NCBI GenBank assembly: GCA_023101885.1
Contig: JALPQD010000137.1
Coordinates: 1,922,001 to 1,986,000 of the forward strand
Reading direction: 5' to 3'
DNA from: Typhlomys cinereus
Taxonomy: Eukaryota > Chordata > Mammalia > Rodentia > Platacanthomyidae
DNA: 64,000 nucleotides
The notes under the pieces: model-generated
Databases searched by the model: none
Told to the model about the DNA's origin: nothing
Seen by the model: the letters and a program-made list of their open reading frames with translations, nothing else
Translations under genes and position numbers: made by a program
Shown here: piece after piece, positions 11,977 through 22,400 of the stretch
Numbering within the stretch: position 1 is the first letter of the stretch
Layout of the letters: the number at the start of each line of letters is the position of its first letter

Positions 11977-13360
11977 ATAAATAATTTGCAGAGTTGAGTG
12001 ATAAACAGCATTTGGTATACAATGGTTATTCATCAAATGCTGTTGAGCAACAATACTTAAAGAACCTTCACAGTAAACTATTAAATACCAATTGTTATTC
12101 ACCCAAGAACATCTTTTGCACGTTTAATAGAAAGTAATACTATAAGCATAAAAGGTTGTCTTGTGCCTTCAAAGAAAAGCTTTCTGATTTCTTAATGTGG
12201 TGTTTTTTTAAACCCAAAGCTTCATTCCAGTTAGTTATAATATACTGACTTAGTGTCATTCTATAAAAATGTACCATGCACTTGAAATACATATTTAACA
12301 CAATAATGCCATCCGTCAGCATAGTTCAAAAGAAGACATCTTTTTCTTTCCTTTTTCTATCTGCCATCTAATTTCATTGTAATTTCTAAAAATTCTCTGA
12401 TAGTGTACAGCTGCTCCACTGTTAATGGCCTTGAAATAGAAATGTGTTACTTTGCCTAGAGAGAGACATCTGCATGCTGTAAAAAAACAAAATCACTTTA
12501 TGTGATTAATATAGGGAGGTAGCTATTGGTATTTTTAATGCATATTGTTTAAACTCAAATATGTTTGCCTTCCAGCCATTTTTAGATATGTTATTCTGAT
12601 ATATGATTTAAATCTGTGATGATTTAAGAATCTACATAAGAAAAGAATATTTGCCAGCTCATCCAACACCTCCTGTTGCTAATTGGCTGAGGTTTTTTGA
12701 ATGTCACAAGCAGAACTTTTGATACAGTACCAGAGAGGATTTTTAGCCAAGATGATGTAAATAACTACTCACAACATTTGGTCCTTCCACATCTTTGACT
12801 ATGTTGTCTTGAAATTAGCCCTTGCAATGAGCAAGAGTCTACTTTCACATAGAAAAGCTCATACTACATTGGAAAATGCTAGAGGATATAAGTCCTAGAA
12901 GGGCAATAGGACAGGTTCAAAAGTTTGCAAGTAGATGAATTATTACAGGCTTACACATTACAATGAGAGAGAGAGAGCATCAATGCTTTCTCTCTTGCAA
13001 ATCTCTTTCTGCATCATAAATTGTTCATGTCTGTGCCCCATTCTCTAGTCATTTCACAAGTGGCCAATCTTGAGCCTCAGATTTACACCCAGAGCCCCAG
13101 CACTGACCCCACTGGAGGATATGATTTATGTGGTGGAGAGAGTGACCGATTATAGAATGTGATCCAGTCCTTTTGACAAGAGATCAAACTGCTTTCAACA
13201 GCCTGTCCCTACTTATCATTTACGGAATGTCAGCGCTTCAAGGGTCCTTGCAGAGGGTACCCACTTCTGCTCCTTCTTTTCACCATTCAAGATAAAAACC
13301 TGGGAGAAGCAGTTTAGCTGAAGCTTAAACATCAACGAAAACGTCACTTTCTATTTTCTG
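11977..13360. other. Unique sequence, no gene seen
   Basis: No element or exon recognised. Short GAGAGA (12965-12978) and poly-A (12481-12490) runs only. Confidence 0.5.
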
Positions 13361-13574
13361 AATCCGTTTTGTGCTGTTATAACAGAATGCCTTAGTTGGG
13401 GCAATGATAAGGAAATTTACTTGGCTTCTAAATCTGGAGGCTAGGAAGTGTCAGCTCCAAGGAGCTGCATCTGGTGAGGACCTTCTTGCTTCCTCATATG
13501 GTGGCAAGAGGGCTACATTTGTCCTTTTATAAGGAAGCTGCTCCACCGGATAATTCCATGAATCTATTGCTGGC
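13361..13574 (+). repeat. Old mammalian repeat, 5' part, split by L1
   Basis: CTGTTATAACAGAATGCC, AAATCTGGAGGCTAGGAAG, GGTGAGGACCTTCTTG and TTCCTCATATGGTGGCAAG appear in the order of a well-known mammalian repeat whose family I do not name. The sequence is cut at 13575-13588 and resumes at 14685 with AAAGGCCCCGCCTGTCAAAA. Confidence 0.65.
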
Positions 13575-13588
13575 GGTTGTACCTTCTT
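13575..13588. repeat. Target-site duplication (left)
   Basis: GGTTGTACCTTCTT, repeated without mismatch at 14671-14684. It brackets the L1 insertion. Confidence 0.95.
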
Positions 13589-13604
13589 TTTTAAAAAAAA
13601 ATAT

Positions 13605-13663
<59 letters not shown>

Positions 13664-14670
13664 TTTTTCTGCTCATACAAACGTAATAGGTACCCTGGTC
13701 CCCTCTCTCCCTCCACCCTTCCCCGGACCTCCCTGCTCCATTCCCCCTTTTCCCCTTCCTTTCTCCCCTCCCTCCCTATGTGCCAGTGCCCCCTCCCCCC
13801 ATCCCTGGAGCATCCTTTAATGTGTATGTCAAACTTTCCTCTGGATCCTCCTCTCTGATGAGGTGTAAGGACTCAGTGGCATTTCGCAGAACTCTTTCTT
13901 GTGTTCCCCTTTAAGTATAGGAACACTATTGTGGCTGTTAATCCCTTGCTTCTAAGGATCCTAGTGCCTTTAGTTCATGCTAGACTTTGAGGGGTCAATG
14001 ATATGTTGGTCATTGTGCAGATCATGCAGAATCCTATTATGATTGGTTTGACTCTAACTTGTATGGAGTATCTTGCATAGCATTACTCCTCCCATCCTTG
14101 TGCTCTTACAGTCTTACTGCCCCCTCTTCTGCAAATTTCCCTGAGCTTCAGGATGGGGAGAGATTAGGCAGGCCTGGTTGCAGGTGGTTGATATAGAGTC
14201 GCTGATGTTCTGAATTATGGTTTGTTGATTTTTTTTCCAGTTGTGCTGCTCCTGCAATGCCCTTGGCTCCATCCTGATGGGTATTGGATGTCACCCCCTG
14301 GCCAGAGATAAAAGCTGTTAAAATAGAGTCTTATTATAAGAGTGGAATAAGAGTAGGACACCACGGTGGGGGAGGGGTCAGTCTCCCATTTACAAAATGG
14401 TTACCTTCTATCTGCCAGACTGTATGCCCTCTCTTTCTGGTAAGATCATACCCCATCAGTTGCAAGTGACCAGGAAGGAAAGTCTGTGAGCTTAACCAGA
14501 TGTCTTATTACTTACAGTCCTTGAAGGTGGCCTATTATCTCTGCTGTAGCATGATCCCCTCTCTCCTTGTTTCTGGCAGGGCCATCCTTCCCCTTCTCTC
14601 CTGTTTATAATCTTTGCAATTACTGTAGGTATTATAGAGATTTATCTTTGAGTGTGTCTCTAGTGGGTTT
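13589..14670 (-). mobile_element. L1 insertion consisting of 3' UTR only
   Basis: Same lineage as 7480-8562 but truncated inside the 3' UTR, just short of the ORF2 stop, so no coding sequence is present. The A-rich tail has become a long (TTTA)n array on the plus strand. Perfect 14-bp target-site duplications flank it. It lies in antisense orientation inside an older repeat. Confidence 0.92.
13601..13665. repeat. (TTTA)n array, L1 tail
   Basis: About 16 tetramer units replace the expected poly(A) of the inserted L1. Confidence 0.95.
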
Positions 14671-14684
14671 GGTTGTACCTTCTT
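14671..14684. repeat. Target-site duplication (right)
   Basis: Second copy of GGTTGTACCTTCTT. Confidence 0.95.
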
Positions 14685-14765
14685 AAAGGCCCCGCCTGTC
14701 AAAACTGTTACAGCGGGGCTTTTTTCCAAAACCTCAACTTTCAGGGATGCATTCAATCACATTGC
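14685..14765 (+). repeat. Old mammalian repeat, 3' part
   Basis: Continuation of the repeat beginning at 13361. AAAGGCCCCGCCTGTCAAAA and ACCTCAACTTTCAGGGATGC follow directly if the L1 is removed. Confidence 0.65.
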
Positions 14766-15090
14766 TACTGGTCTGGACTGCCTGCCCCTGTAATTGCTTC
14801 ATAAAGGTACAACTTATGCTCTTTGACCATAGCCTGAGGAACCAACTCCTGAGACCTTCAACCTTCTGCATTGATGTGAACTGAATACTGCTGTTTTTTT
14901 CTCCTGGCCTTTTAGACACAAAGGATCTTTTTGAGATCTTTGCCCAAGTTGGGAAATCCATTTGATCTTAACTGACCAACAATAGGTAAGCAATCCCAAT
15001 AGATTTCACAACAACCAAGTAAGATGCTCAATAAATGTTCATGAATCTCTACTCAATGATATGCAACCCTAAAAGTGATATATATTCAAA
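14766..15090. other. Unique sequence
   Basis: No repeat, gene or RNA recognised. Confidence 0.45.
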
Positions 15091-15348
15091 GTAGCACTCA
15101 GCTCAAGGGTGATAGAACTATGTGGGAAATATTTTGGGACAAAATCTGAAAAAAGTTAAATTGGCTCTTTACCTACTATCCTATCAAAATGATCAATTCT
15201 AAATGGACCCAAAGAGTACAAAAAGAAACTGGTATAGTTTTAATATTTGGAAAAATTTTCTTTTTCGTAACCCTGATTCCAGATTTAGGAACCATGATAG
15301 GAAATGCTAATAACCCTGAATATAACAATAATGGTTTTCACATAGTAT

Positions 15349-15378
15349 TCTCTTTCTCTCTGTCTCTCTGTCTCTCTG

Positions 15379-15432
<54 letters not shown>

Positions 15433-15449
15433 ACACACACACACACACT
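15349..15449. repeat. (TC)n then (CA)n compound tract
   Basis: About 80 bp of TCTCTCTG/TC repeats pass into about 9 CA units, directly before the SINE at 15473. Confidence 0.95.
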
Positions 15450-15472
15450 CTTATAAGCAAAGTCAGAAAGTT

Positions 15473-15780
15473 GGGAGCTAGAGAAATGACTAAGAGTGAG
15501 GTTTAACCTTTGCCTTACAAGCAAAAGGACTTGAGTTTTGGATCCCAGATCCCACATAAAAACACCAGATGGAAATGGCAGTGGACTACACTTCTGACCC
15601 TGAAAGGCAGAAGCTAGGAAACCCCAAAGCAAAACAATAAGGAGGTAGAGCAATCCAGGATGATTCCCAAGTCACACCTGGGTCTCTACAGGCACACACA
15701 CACTCAAGAGCCTTCTATATATACATATGTGCATACACACTCCCATGTGTATGCCCATATCCACACATGCAAAAATAAAA
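15473..15780 (+). mobile_element. B2-like SINE, older subfamily
   Basis: The degenerate head GGGAGCTAGAGAAATGACT is followed by CCTTTGCCTTACAAGCAAAAGG, TCCCAGATCCCACATAAAAAC, AATAAGGAGGTAGAGCAATCC and a CA-rich tail ending AAAAATAAAAC. It interrupts the L1ME relic. AAAGTCAGAAAG before and AAAGTAGAAAGG after are a possible imperfect target-site duplication. Confidence 0.8.
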
Positions 15781-16505
15781 CATTTTAAAAAGGTTAAAAA
15801 GTAGAAAGGCATAGCTTGAGAAAAAGACACATATAAAATAAGGTTTATCTCCCTGATACAAAGTTCCTTTTCATAGAAAAATAGCAATTCAACAAACTAA
15901 TAGAAAAAAAAACTGGATCAAAGATTTAGGCATATAATTCACAAAAAAATGAAATAAGAAAGACTTGTAACATTTAAAAAGTTGTTCAACTTCACTCATA
16001 ATAAGAGATAGGCAAACTAGAACTATATTGAGAAACTATTTTCCTCCTATCAGATTGGCAAAAATACAAAATTCTGATAGTACACTCCATTGGAAAGTCT
16101 GTAGGGAACAAGCCCCCTTATACACTCTTTGTGGGAATATATGTTAGCATAGCCCCATATGGAAAGCAATTTAGCAAAATCTATCAAAATTATGAATGCA
16201 TAGATCTTTCGTCCCAGCAGTATTCACTTTTGGATATTTATGTTTTAAATACACTAGCAAGTAAATGAAAGGACATATGCTTAAGGTATTCATCATAGCA
16301 CTGCTTGTAAGACAAAAGAAGAAGAAGAAATAACCTAGGTAGTTAAATTCAGAAAACTGCTAAAATAAGCAGGTTAAACAAATTATGATACATTTACATG
16401 CCAGAATACTAGACAAATTGAAAAATAAAAAGAGTGAGTTGATGCTATAGTAATGTAAAAAAGTGTCTAAGATATCTTTTTGAGTAAAAAGAAAATATAG
16501 AATAG

Positions 16506-16737
16506 TGCTGGAAAGATGGTTCAAGGGTTAAGAAAGACTCTGCCTCACAAGCAGAAAGACCTGAGTTTGGGACCCTGATCCCATGTAAAAACACCAGGCA
16601 GAAATGAGAGCAACCTGCAGTTCCAGCTCTGGAAGGTGAAACCTAGGAACAAAGCAAAAAGGAGGTAGAAGCAATCCAAGATGATTCCTGAAGTCACCCT
16701 TAGGCCTCCACAGAGATACAGTGCCCTCTGGCGCGCG

Positions 16738-16784
<47 letters not shown>

Positions 16785-16808
16785 ATAAAATAAAATAAAA
16801 TAAACAAA
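16506..16808 (+). mobile_element. B2-like SINE, older subfamily, with CG/CA and AAATA tail
   Basis: Head GGAAAGATGGTTCAAGGGTT, B box GACCTGAGTTTGGGACC, body GGAGGTAGAAGCAATCCAAG and TAGGCCTCCACAG. The tail holds alternating CGCG/CACA, then (AAATA)n. AAAATATAGAATAG (16492-16505) and AAAATGCAGAATGG (16809-16822) form an imperfect target-site duplication. Confidence 0.87.
16731..16780. repeat. CGCG/CACA alternating purine-pyrimidine tract
   Basis: GCGCGCGCACGCGCGCACAC followed by about 17 CA units. This is a classical Z-DNA-prone composition inside a SINE tail. Confidence 0.9.
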
Positions 16809-17095
16809 AAAATGCAGAATGGTAATGCAAAAATAAGCTACTCGATATACAAAAGGGGAAAACTAAGAACATGAATTTGTATTTCCTCTATTACACACAA
16901 AGAAATTTGGAGAATATATAAGAACATAAATACAGTCATTACTAGTAAGAGTTGAATAACAGACTTGGGTGTATGGGACACAGGCTTAACAAGATTTCTC
17001 ACTGTTTATGCTGACATATATACATATGTATAATATATATTTTCAGAACTGTACAAATACATAATAGTTGAAATTACAGTTGAATAAAAGAAAAA

Positions 17096-18879
17096 TTAGT
17101 GAATTCTCTGCTAACCAGAAAGGTGCTACCAAGTCTACCATAGCAAGGCTAATGTTCTAGATTAACACATCATTGACCAGCATCTTAATTTAAAAGTTAT
17201 CCTCTTATATTTCTGTTGTTCTTTGACAAACATAGATAAGGAATTTTCTGTGCAATGTTGTACTAAGCCCTGGGGATACATAGAGAGCAGGGCCAAATAG
17301 ATCTTTGCTCCACAGCACCTATTTTCAAGTTCATGGGCTTTTGTGTTAGGAGTGTCGGGTCTCCAATCAGCATGCAAGATCCTTAGGACGACTACTCACA
17401 AGTTTTCCTTCATAACACCAGCCTCTTAAGTGTGAGGATGCTAAATTCCCATTGGCATAGAGTTCGAAAATGCAATATCCTTGATTTTTATGAGCAAGCA
17501 AGATGTATACAAGCTGGAGGCATTTTTGGTTTCTCTCAATGGCACCTCTTGTAGAATTCCACAATGCATTTTATTGTGCATAATCCAGTATAATTTGAAA
17601 CTCTCTTCCAAATATGGCCCTTGCTTGTACTTATCCAGGGTTGTAATAATTTCCTGTGATATATACTGATGGCTTTTCATTTATACTCTAGGATCATATA
17701 GTATATTACTTCTTTCTTTCCCTTCTGTTTTTTCCCTTGAGTTTTATTAACTTACATTCCATTATGATGAACACTTCAAATCAAATATCTATTCCTTGGT
17801 GTTAACGACAGTATCCTAAACAGCATTCTTTTCCTCCCCTCTTCTCCTGCCCTGTTTCATACAGGTGAGACCCAATGAACAGCCATAACTGCTCAATGTA
17901 CATTTGTTTATGGATGTGCAAATATTTGTAACCACACATCAGCATATTTCAAGGCTTATCCCCTTTGGTGGACAAAGCTGTGCTTTCAACATTGTCTGAC
18001 GGAACTTTCCACAATGACTGAAATACATCACAGCTGTGTCCTTCAGTGAGGCAGCTGCTTACCACTTGTGGCCACTGAGCATTTCACATGTAGATGCAAA
18101 ATTGGATTTTACTAGTAGATACAGAATTAGATTTTAGGTGAATCTATTTAAATTTTGTAAATTGGCAGGAGAGGAACAACACGCTTAAATAAAGCATGCC
18201 AAAGAGAATAGCCTCCCATTTAAATGGCAGGTTCCAAGAGTGAGAAAGGTCACAATTGTGAGTGTCTCTGAGCCTTGGGTATTCCATCCAGATAGTGGAC
18301 TTCTTGTTTTATGCTGGGCAGTCATATAGATTGGCCAGTTTCCAGCTATTTTCTGAAATAAGACGAAGCACAATGCATTCTTCTCACACTCTATGCTGAA
18401 AAGAAAAATGACTTTCTTAGCATTAAGGAGTTAAGGTTAAAGCTCTGAGCCAGATCTTTAGGGTTCAAGACTAAATTTCTTCTAGTCTTTAAGTACTTCT
18501 CAGGATGATGGGAGAAAACACTGATTCATGGATTGAATACCAGTCATAGGCTCATGCATGTGAGGATTAGGAAAACAAGCTTAACTCTTAGACCTTGCTC
18601 ATGGTAGGAAGGAATTCCTAGTACATAGACTTCCTGCACTTCTGTTAGTACATGATCTAACTGCAGTTACACTTATGAATGAAGCCCTCAGTATCCACAA
18701 TGGATGGCTCATGTAAATAGGAGCCGATAGACTTGATGTTTATCTAGTTAGCTTCTTCATTTGTTCTCATGTTTTACACTGTCAAGTGAGTATCCTTCAC
18801 TCTAGCATTAGGGGTTCTTACAGTATGGAGTTCTTTCTGCTCAGCCTTTGTTAGCTGCTAACATATTCACCTAATACCC
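17096..18879. other. Unique sequence, no gene seen
   Basis: Several overlapping frames of 60-80 codons exist on both strands (17160-17680), but none shows a domain or plausible splice context. Confidence 0.5.
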
Positions 18880-19305
18880 CAGCCAATCTTGTTTATATAT
18901 GCATCCTTAAACATGCCCTAGCCCCTCACATGTCCAAATTCTTGCTCTTTTTCTGGTCCTTTTCATAAATATCCTGTTCCAGTATCTCCATCTATCAAAA
19001 CCATCTCCATGCACAGCTCAGTTCAGGTGTGCGCACTCTTGAAATCATTTTCATGAAACTCACAACCTTGTGTGCTCCCTCATCTACAGATCTATGTGGC
19101 ACTTGGTTCAGGCTGCTGCCTTGGCATTTATATTTTTTATTTTACATTTTTTATATTATGGGCTTTGGCATATTTGTCTGATCTTGCCTCCTACCTTGTG
19201 AGCAGTTCAGAGATGGAGTCTCTGCTGCTTACATTCTCTATCCCTGACAGTTCCTAGCAAATAGTTGGCCTCCAGAAACTGTCATTGTTGAAATGAATGA
19301 AGGAC
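18880..19305 (+). repeat. L2 LINE relic, 3' end
   Basis: GTGAGCAGTTCAGAGATGGA (19199), CCTGACAGTTCCTAGCAAATAG and the terminal CATTGTTGAAATGAATGAAGG follow the L2 3' end (the CCTAGCA...GTTGAATGAATGA block). Upstream extent is approximate. Confidence 0.65.
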
Positions 19306-19565
19306 AGCTGTATCCTTGGGAAGGGTTTCAGCTAAAGTCAGGAAAAAAGAGATCTTTTGCAGCAATCATATGCAGTCTGCACACATGTTTTCCTTCACAC
19401 ATAATATTATTTTTCAATTATTAGTTGTATTTAAATTGGGGACAGCTCATATAAAGATCTCATCTCTAAATTTTCTCAAATAAACAAACAAAAAAAAAAG
19501 AATTATGGCATATTGGTTAGCTATTCCTCTCTGATAACTTACCTGCTTTGTTTGCTGCAAGGATC

Positions 19566-19580
19566 AAATTGGCTTCACTT
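19566..19580. repeat. Target-site duplication (left) of young SINE
   Basis: AAATTGGCTTCACTT, repeated without mismatch at 19923-19937. Confidence 0.95.
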
Positions 19581-19922
19581 GGGGCTGGAGAGGTGGCTCA
19601 GAGGTTAAGCCTCTGCCTTGCAAGCGGAAGGTCCTGAGTTCAGATCCCAGATCCCACGTATAGACGCCACGTATAGACGTATAGACGTATAGACGTATAG
19701 ACGTATAGCGGGGGCGGCCTGCGCTTCTGGTCCTGGTAGGGCGGAGCTTGTGAATCCCGGGACAGAAGGAGGTGGAGGCGTCCATGGTGGTTCGCGAATT
19801 CGTCCGTGGTTCTACACATACACAGACATACACACGCGCGCGCACAGACACACGCACGCGCACATACACACGCATATGCACACAGATGAATAAATAATAA
19901 TAATAATAATAATAATTAAAAA
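19581..19922 (+). mobile_element. Young B2-like SINE, CpG-rich subfamily
   Basis: The tRNA-derived head GGGGCTGGAGAGGTGGCTCA contains the A box; GGTCCTGAGTTCAGATCC is the B box. The body is CpG-rich (GCGGGGGCGGCCTGCGCTTC, TGGTAGGGCGGAGC, TTCGCGAATTCGTCCGTGG), followed by CA/CG repeats and (AAT)n. Perfect 15-bp target-site duplications flank it. This copy has an internal expansion of an 8-bp unit at 19669-19708. Non-coding, pol III-type. Confidence 0.95.
19669..19708. repeat. Five tandem copies of ACGTATAG inside the SINE
   Basis: Five perfect 8-bp units, preceded by ACGTATAGACGCC at 19656-19668. Other copies in the window carry this motif once (34128, 43173, 45905 as TGTATAGACGC or CGTATAGACGC). 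Confidence 0.95.
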
Positions 19923-19937
19923 AAATTGGCTTCACTT
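19923..19937. repeat. Target-site duplication (right) of young SINE
   Basis: Second copy of AAATTGGCTTCACTT. Confidence 0.95.
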
Positions 19938-21590
19938 TTCCTAAATCACATCAGATATTCATGTACTCTGTACACCTTGAATAATGATAATGATCTACCC
20001 ACACTATTTAGAAGTTCATCTAGCATGTTTTTAATTCATACAGGTTCTGATGATGTCAATGGTTACACTTTTATTCTGCTATTTTCTGTGCCATTCAGAA
20101 AACTCCCAAGAGTATAGCCCATGTTCAAATATAAATAAGCTGTCAATCATTTTTAAGGAATACAATGGTAGCTCCATGTCCATTGTCACTATCCACAAGT
20201 GCAAGTTTTAGGCATTAGAGAATTCACCAAGGGACCCAAGGTGGCAGGTCAAAAGGCTTACGTGTTGAAATAGAAGTGATAGACATTTGAAAAGGAAGAG
20301 AGAGAGTGAAACCTACATGATATTGGATGTTAACATCTTATTTCACATCCATAGCACCTTCCGTGTGAAGATTCCCAAGTAGATATCAAGCAGTAATTGA
20401 GCTCCATAGCACTTGAGAGTGGAAGGAGTTTTCCTCACTGTCTGATGTAGGAAACTGAGGCACCATTTGTTCGTCATGGTAATGACCCCTCTACAAGAGA
20501 CAGGGTAGTTAAATTTAATTATCATCCTTTCTGGTCTGTCCCTTAATCACTCTTTCTTTCTCTTTTGTTTCAAGGGTAATTTATGTTAGATCAATTTAGA
20601 GTCTCTCAGAACCTAATCAATACCATCTGCAACTCCTGGGCTCTCCTTGGTGAAATCTTAATCTTCAGAAAGATGTGAGGACTAAAGAACATAACACAGA
20701 CAGAATTTAAAACCAGACCACCCCCTCCGACTTGTGGGTGAAGACCCATGTTTGGAAATCCACACTTTCTACTCTGAGCAGCCCCCCTCACTGTTGTCCT
20801 TTGGCCTTATCTCTCATCATACCATTTAAAGATTAGCATTGAAGGAGCTTCAGTGCTCAGTAGTTATTGATGCTACATAATGGAAATATCTGAAGGAAAA
20901 TTTCTAATGCCTTTGATTCATGAGAGTTTAACTTAAAAAAAAAAGATTTTATTAGCTAAGTCAGCACTTAAAATGTCCACAGAGTGCTTTCAGCTTAGGA
21001 AAGAGTATGCTTTCTTTGACTATTCAACCCTTTACTCTAAGCACACCGTATATGAACTATTCCAGGGCACTTGTTTAGTACACAAAATCCTGTGTCTTCA
21101 TAACACAGGATTTCTTGGATTTGAATAGGATCTGGTTGTTACATATTCTTTGTAATAATCATTAGTGATCAACGTCACCTCTCATGAAACATTATCTTAG
21201 CAAAGTCATGCCCTTAACCAAAGAACTGCAAACAAGTGGAGGATGTAGGAATTAAATGCTAAATCATATGTGGCTTCACCGAGTTCATGAGACAACCTTT
21301 CACCCTTGGAAGGATGGGATTCAATCCCATTGGATAAAGGTAATTTATAGAACTCTGTTCCATGTGATTTGGGAACCAAGAAAAGGAAGTGATTTATACC
21401 TTTCTAGAAATAATTGTTATAGGAAAGAAAATATACATTTAGCTTGTGGTTCATGTCCACTCAATGGGACTTGATGTCCACAAATGACATTTCCTGGATG
21501 TCAACTGGAATTCAGATGCTTCGAGTCGGCTGTGGGGGACCAAGGCAAAGTTTTACTAATATTAGCTTAGGAAAATTGTTAGCTTTCACT
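19938..21590. other. Unique sequence, no gene seen
   Basis: No repeat body or exon recognised. An A-run at 20934-20944 is the only simple sequence. The longest frames are about 70 codons and lack motifs. Confidence 0.5.
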
Positions 21591-22110
21591 TCTCCCTTGG
21601 GTGGGGATCTGGTTTACATCCAGCTTTGGTGCTTTCTGATTTGCCCCACCAGAGTGCCTGGCCTCTGCTCACTGTCCTTTCCTGGTACATCCCTTTCTCT
21701 AGCTTTGATTATGCATCTGGATCATCGACTCATTCGTTCACATCTCTTCTTGTAGTCAGGCGACCTATGCTGGATCATTGCATGTTCTGTATTTTTCTAA
21801 ATTACATTGTTCTTTGGAGTCTGTTGCCCAGCTGAAAGAGTTGCATTTTCTTTCTCTGTTGGTTACTTGAAATATCAATCATTCTGTAACCACCTGTACT
21901 ACTGTTAACCTTCTTCCTGTCTTCCAAATCAAAACCCATTTCTCACTTCCATATGTCAACACCAGCCACATGCATTGATTAAATGTCTTTCATTTGAAGG
22001 CACACAGTCCTGTTATCCTTGCCTATGTCTGAATGCCTCCCATATGCTCTGCATGTAAGCCTAATTCTTCTGTTCAGTTCCTCTAGAAAGTCATTCTTCA
22101 TTGTAATAAG
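21591..22110 (+). repeat. Possible L2-like relic
   Basis: CT-rich blocks such as GTGCCTGGCCTCTGCTCACT and TTCCTCTAGAAAGTCATTCTTC resemble the L2 3' region. The match is weak and the 3' signature (GTTGAATGAATG) is missing. Confidence 0.3.
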
Positions 22111-22400
22111 TTGCCCAAAGTAAATGTATTCATCATCTTTTTCTCTGACAGCCATGTTTCTCCACTACGGGAAATTAAACACTGCAACATATGGCCTGAG
22201 CAGCAAACTTTAGTGCTTGCTCGCTCAATTGTTTTAACACATTGCCGCCTTCACATAATATTCTGTTTGCCACTAGCATGTCAGGCTTCCGCTTGACATA
22301 TGCATTAGACATGTTAATGGCAAGAGAGAAACCAACTGAAGCTGACAACACGACGAAAGAAGGGTAAGTGCCTATTAATTACTAAAAATCGCTTTTTTTC
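22111..22400. other. Candidate constrained noncoding stretch
   Basis: Non-repetitive DNA with several retained CpGs (CACTACGGG, TGCTCGCTCAAT, TTGCCGCCTT, CTTCCGCTTG, AACACGACGAAAG) in an otherwise CpG-poor, AT-rich window. There is no open frame of gene quality. The idea that this is a conserved element is inference only. Confidence 0.3.

Larger units (their letters stand above)
15091..17095 (+). mobile_element. Ancient L1ME-type LINE, ORF2 3' half and 3' UTR, interrupted
   Basis: Between the inserted SINEs the order of L1 ORF2 C-terminal blocks is preserved: CAACTTCACTCATAATAAGAG (15989), ACACTCTTTGTGGGAATAT (16122), CATATGGAAAGCAATTTAGC (16157), ATGCTTAAGGTATTCATC and CAGAATACTAGACAAATTG. 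3' UTR-like sequence follows after the SINE at 16506. All frames are broken. Insertions: SINE 15473-15780 and SINE 16506-16808. Confidence 0.75.

Noticed and set aside
19564..19935. 123-codon minus-strand frame
   Set aside because: Antisense translation of a young SINE. The same text recurs in the frames at 34034-34318, 43008-43448 and 45812-46064.
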